A stretch of 13,481 nt of DNA, from positions 1-13,481 of the forward strand of contig USCB01000036.1 in NCBI GenBank assembly GCA_900553125.1, in the 5' to 3' direction. Source of the stretch: an uncultured Clostridium sp. GTDB lineage: Bacteria > Bacillota > Clostridia > TANB77 > CAG-508. The notes beneath the pieces are model-generated. The model was not told the DNA's origin. It ran no database searches and saw only the letters and a program-made list of their open reading frames with translations. The position numbers were made by a program, and so were the translations under genes. Shown piece after piece: positions 12,221 to 13,481 of this stretch. Position 1 is the first letter of the stretch. Every line of letters starts with the position of its first letter.

Positions 12221-13414
12221 ATGTACGAGATATTTGCAGATTTACATATACATATAGGAAGATCAGAAAATGGCAAACCAATAAAAATAACAGGAGCAAG
12301 AAGTTTGAATTTTGCAAATATTGCAAAAGAATGTTATGAAAGAAAAGGAATACAAGTTGCAGGAATAATAGATTGTGCATCACCTTATGTAATAGAAGAT
12401 ATAGAAAACTTTCTAAAAACGGGCGATGCATATGAATTAAAAGATGGTGGAATAATATACAAAGACAAAGTATGCATTTTGCTAGGAAGTGAAGTTGAAA
12501 CATCAGAAAAAGGAAGAAATGGAAAATCAGGTAGTGCACATAATGTATGTTTTTTTCCATATTTAAAAGACATAAAAGGATTTTCAAATGAACTTGCCAA
12601 ACATGTAAAGAATGTAACATTAAGCACTCAGCGTTCAGATTTATCTGGATATGACTTAATAGATATTGTAGAAAAATATAATGGAATAGTAATACCAGCA
12701 CATATTTTTACACCACATAAAAGCTATTATGGAAACTGTACAGATAGATTAAAAGACATCTTTAAAGAAAAATATGACAAAATATTCGCAGTAGAATTAG
12801 GCTTAAGTTCAGACACATTTTTGGCAGATGAAATATCAGAATTAGAAGACAAAACATTTGTTACAAACTCAGATGCACATTCACTTCCCAAAATTGCAAG
12901 GGAATATAACAAAATGCAAGTAGAAGACATATCATTTAAAGAAATAGTAAAAGCACTAAAAAATGAAGATGGAAGAAAAGTACTTGCAAACTATGGATTA
13001 GATCCAAAACTTGGAAAATATCATAGAAGCTTTTGCGAAGACTGCAATGACTCAATTGAGATAGACCAAGCAGCAACTATTTGTCCAAAATGTGGAGGTC
13101 AAAATATAACATTTGGTGTTTTTGATAGAATTGAGTTAATAAAAGATAAAAAAGAAACAAAAAGTCCAGAAAATAGACCACCATACATATATCAGGTGCC
13201 ATTAAGTTTCATTCCTGGTGTTGGAGGAAAAACTGTTGAAAAATTGTTAGGAAATTTTGGAACAGAAATGAATATATTACATAAAGTTTCAGAAGATGAT
13301 ATTGAAGCAGTTGTTGGTTCGAAAGTGGCTAAAAATATAATGAATAGTATAAATGGAAATATTCATGTTCACTCAGGTGGTGGAGGTGTATATGGAAAAG
13401 TAGAGGTAAAATAA
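12221..13414 (+). CDS. Endonuclease Q-family PHP nuclease
   Basis: EndoQ enzymes nick DNA 5' to deaminated bases (uracil, hypoxanthine) and abasic sites; they are known from Thermococcales and some Bacillus (YqxK). The 397-aa protein has a PHP metallo-domain with DLHIHIG (7-13), GSEVET, a PAHIFTPHKS block and TNSDAHS. It carries a four-Cys zinc site (C272, C275, C288, C291, in CEDC and CPKCGG). The C-terminal helix-hairpin-helix DNA-binding segment has IPGVGGKTVEKLLGNFG (331-347). The order PHP, Zn finger, HhH is the family's. ATG 12221 follows AGAGGA about 9 nt upstream. It is the second gene of its operon. The Gly-rich end (HVHSGGGGVYGKVEVK) also fits the family. The last codons form the 5' arm of the terminator. 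Confidence 0.88.
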   Translation: MYEIFADLHIHIGRSENGKPIKITGARSLNFANIAKECYERKGIQVAGIIDCASPYVIEDIENFLKTGDAYELKDGGIIYKDKVCILLGSEVETSEKGRNGKSGSAHNVCFFPYLKDIKGFSNELAKHVKNVTLSTQRSDLSGYDLIDIVEKYNGIVIPAHIFTPHKSYYGNCTDRLKDIFKEKYDKIFAVELGLSSDTFLADEISELEDKTFVTNSDAHSLPKIAREYNKMQVEDISFKEIVKALKNEDGRKVLANYGLDPKLGKYHRSFCEDCNDSIEIDQAATICPKCGGQNITFGVFDRIELIKDKKETKSPENRPPYIYQVPLSFIPGVGGKTVEKLLGNFGTEMNILHKVSEDDIEAVVGSKVAKNIMNSINGNIHVHSGGGGVYGKVEVK

Positions 13415-13432
13415 TAAGCCTCTACTTTTTTT
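13396..13432 (+). terminator. Intrinsic terminator overlapping the end of the EndoQ gene
   Basis: AAAAGTAGAGG (13396-13406) can pair with CCTCTAC plus the following T's (13419-13432); the GC-containing core stem is 7 bp, the loop is 12 nt and a run of seven T's follows. The stem starts inside the last codons of the gene and the loop holds its stop codon, so translating ribosomes could interfere with hairpin folding. Confidence 0.85.
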
Positions 13433-13481
13433 CTGATTGGGGACGGTTCCTTTTCGGAAAAGGAACCGTCCCCAATCAGAA
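13431..13481. repeat. Perfect 51-bp palindrome of the GGGGACGGTTC family
   Basis: Bases 13431-13455 and 13457-13481 are exact reverse complements (25 bp each) around a central G at 13456, with the core GGGGACGGTTCCTTTTC. It directly follows the T tract of the EndoQ terminator. The window ends exactly at the end of the palindrome, so it could extend further or sit beside a related gene. It is the same subfamily as the nrnA-truB element. Confidence 0.92.

Overview
The window is AT-rich DNA with Bacillota-style genes: strong GGAGG ribosome binding sites, TTGnnn-17/18-TATAAT promoters, intrinsic terminators and several TTG starts. The core is the conserved translation/transcription-factor operon rimP-nusA-rnpM(ylxR)-infB-rbfA-nrnA-truB. 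Having nrnA between rbfA and truB, and no ylxQ or ylxP, points to a clostridial lineage rather than Bacillus. An uncultured low-GC Clostridia member is my best guess, but the species cannot be read from the sequence.

Bases 1-3050 are an accessory, partly decayed region. They hold an N-terminally truncated ABC-exporter ATPase, a 129-bp decayed copy of the 3' part of a methyltransferase gene, an orphan type I restriction specificity subunit (hsdS, minus strand) and the intact methyltransferase gene. The two copies of the methyltransferase segment are direct repeats that flank hsdS.

Bases 3110-10621 are the operon, driven by a good SigA-type promoter (TTGCAA-17-TATACT) and a leader hairpin. The products mature the 30S subunit (RimP, RbfA), control elongation and antitermination (NusA), modulate RNase P (RnpM), start translation (IF-2), degrade nanoRNA and pAp (NrnA) and modify tRNA U55 (TruB). 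IF-2 carries a long asparagine/arginine-rich disordered linker. Four operon spacers are invaded by members of one short repeat family, with cores GGGACCGGTTC, GGGGTCGGTTC or GGGGACGGTTC. A fifth member closes the window as a perfect 25-bp-arm palindrome.

Bases 10622-11265 hold a monocistronic gene of unknown function with its own promoter and terminator. Bases 11286-13432 hold a two-gene operon: a protein that aligns by eye with HD-GYP domains but has lost the HD metal-binding residues, and an Endonuclease Q-family PHP nuclease (repair of deaminated DNA), followed by a terminator.

The points most worth a second look are the repeat family (paired, inverted copies bracket nusA-rnpM-infB and could pair within the mRNA), the degenerate HD-GYP/EndoQ pair, and the direct repeat around hsdS.
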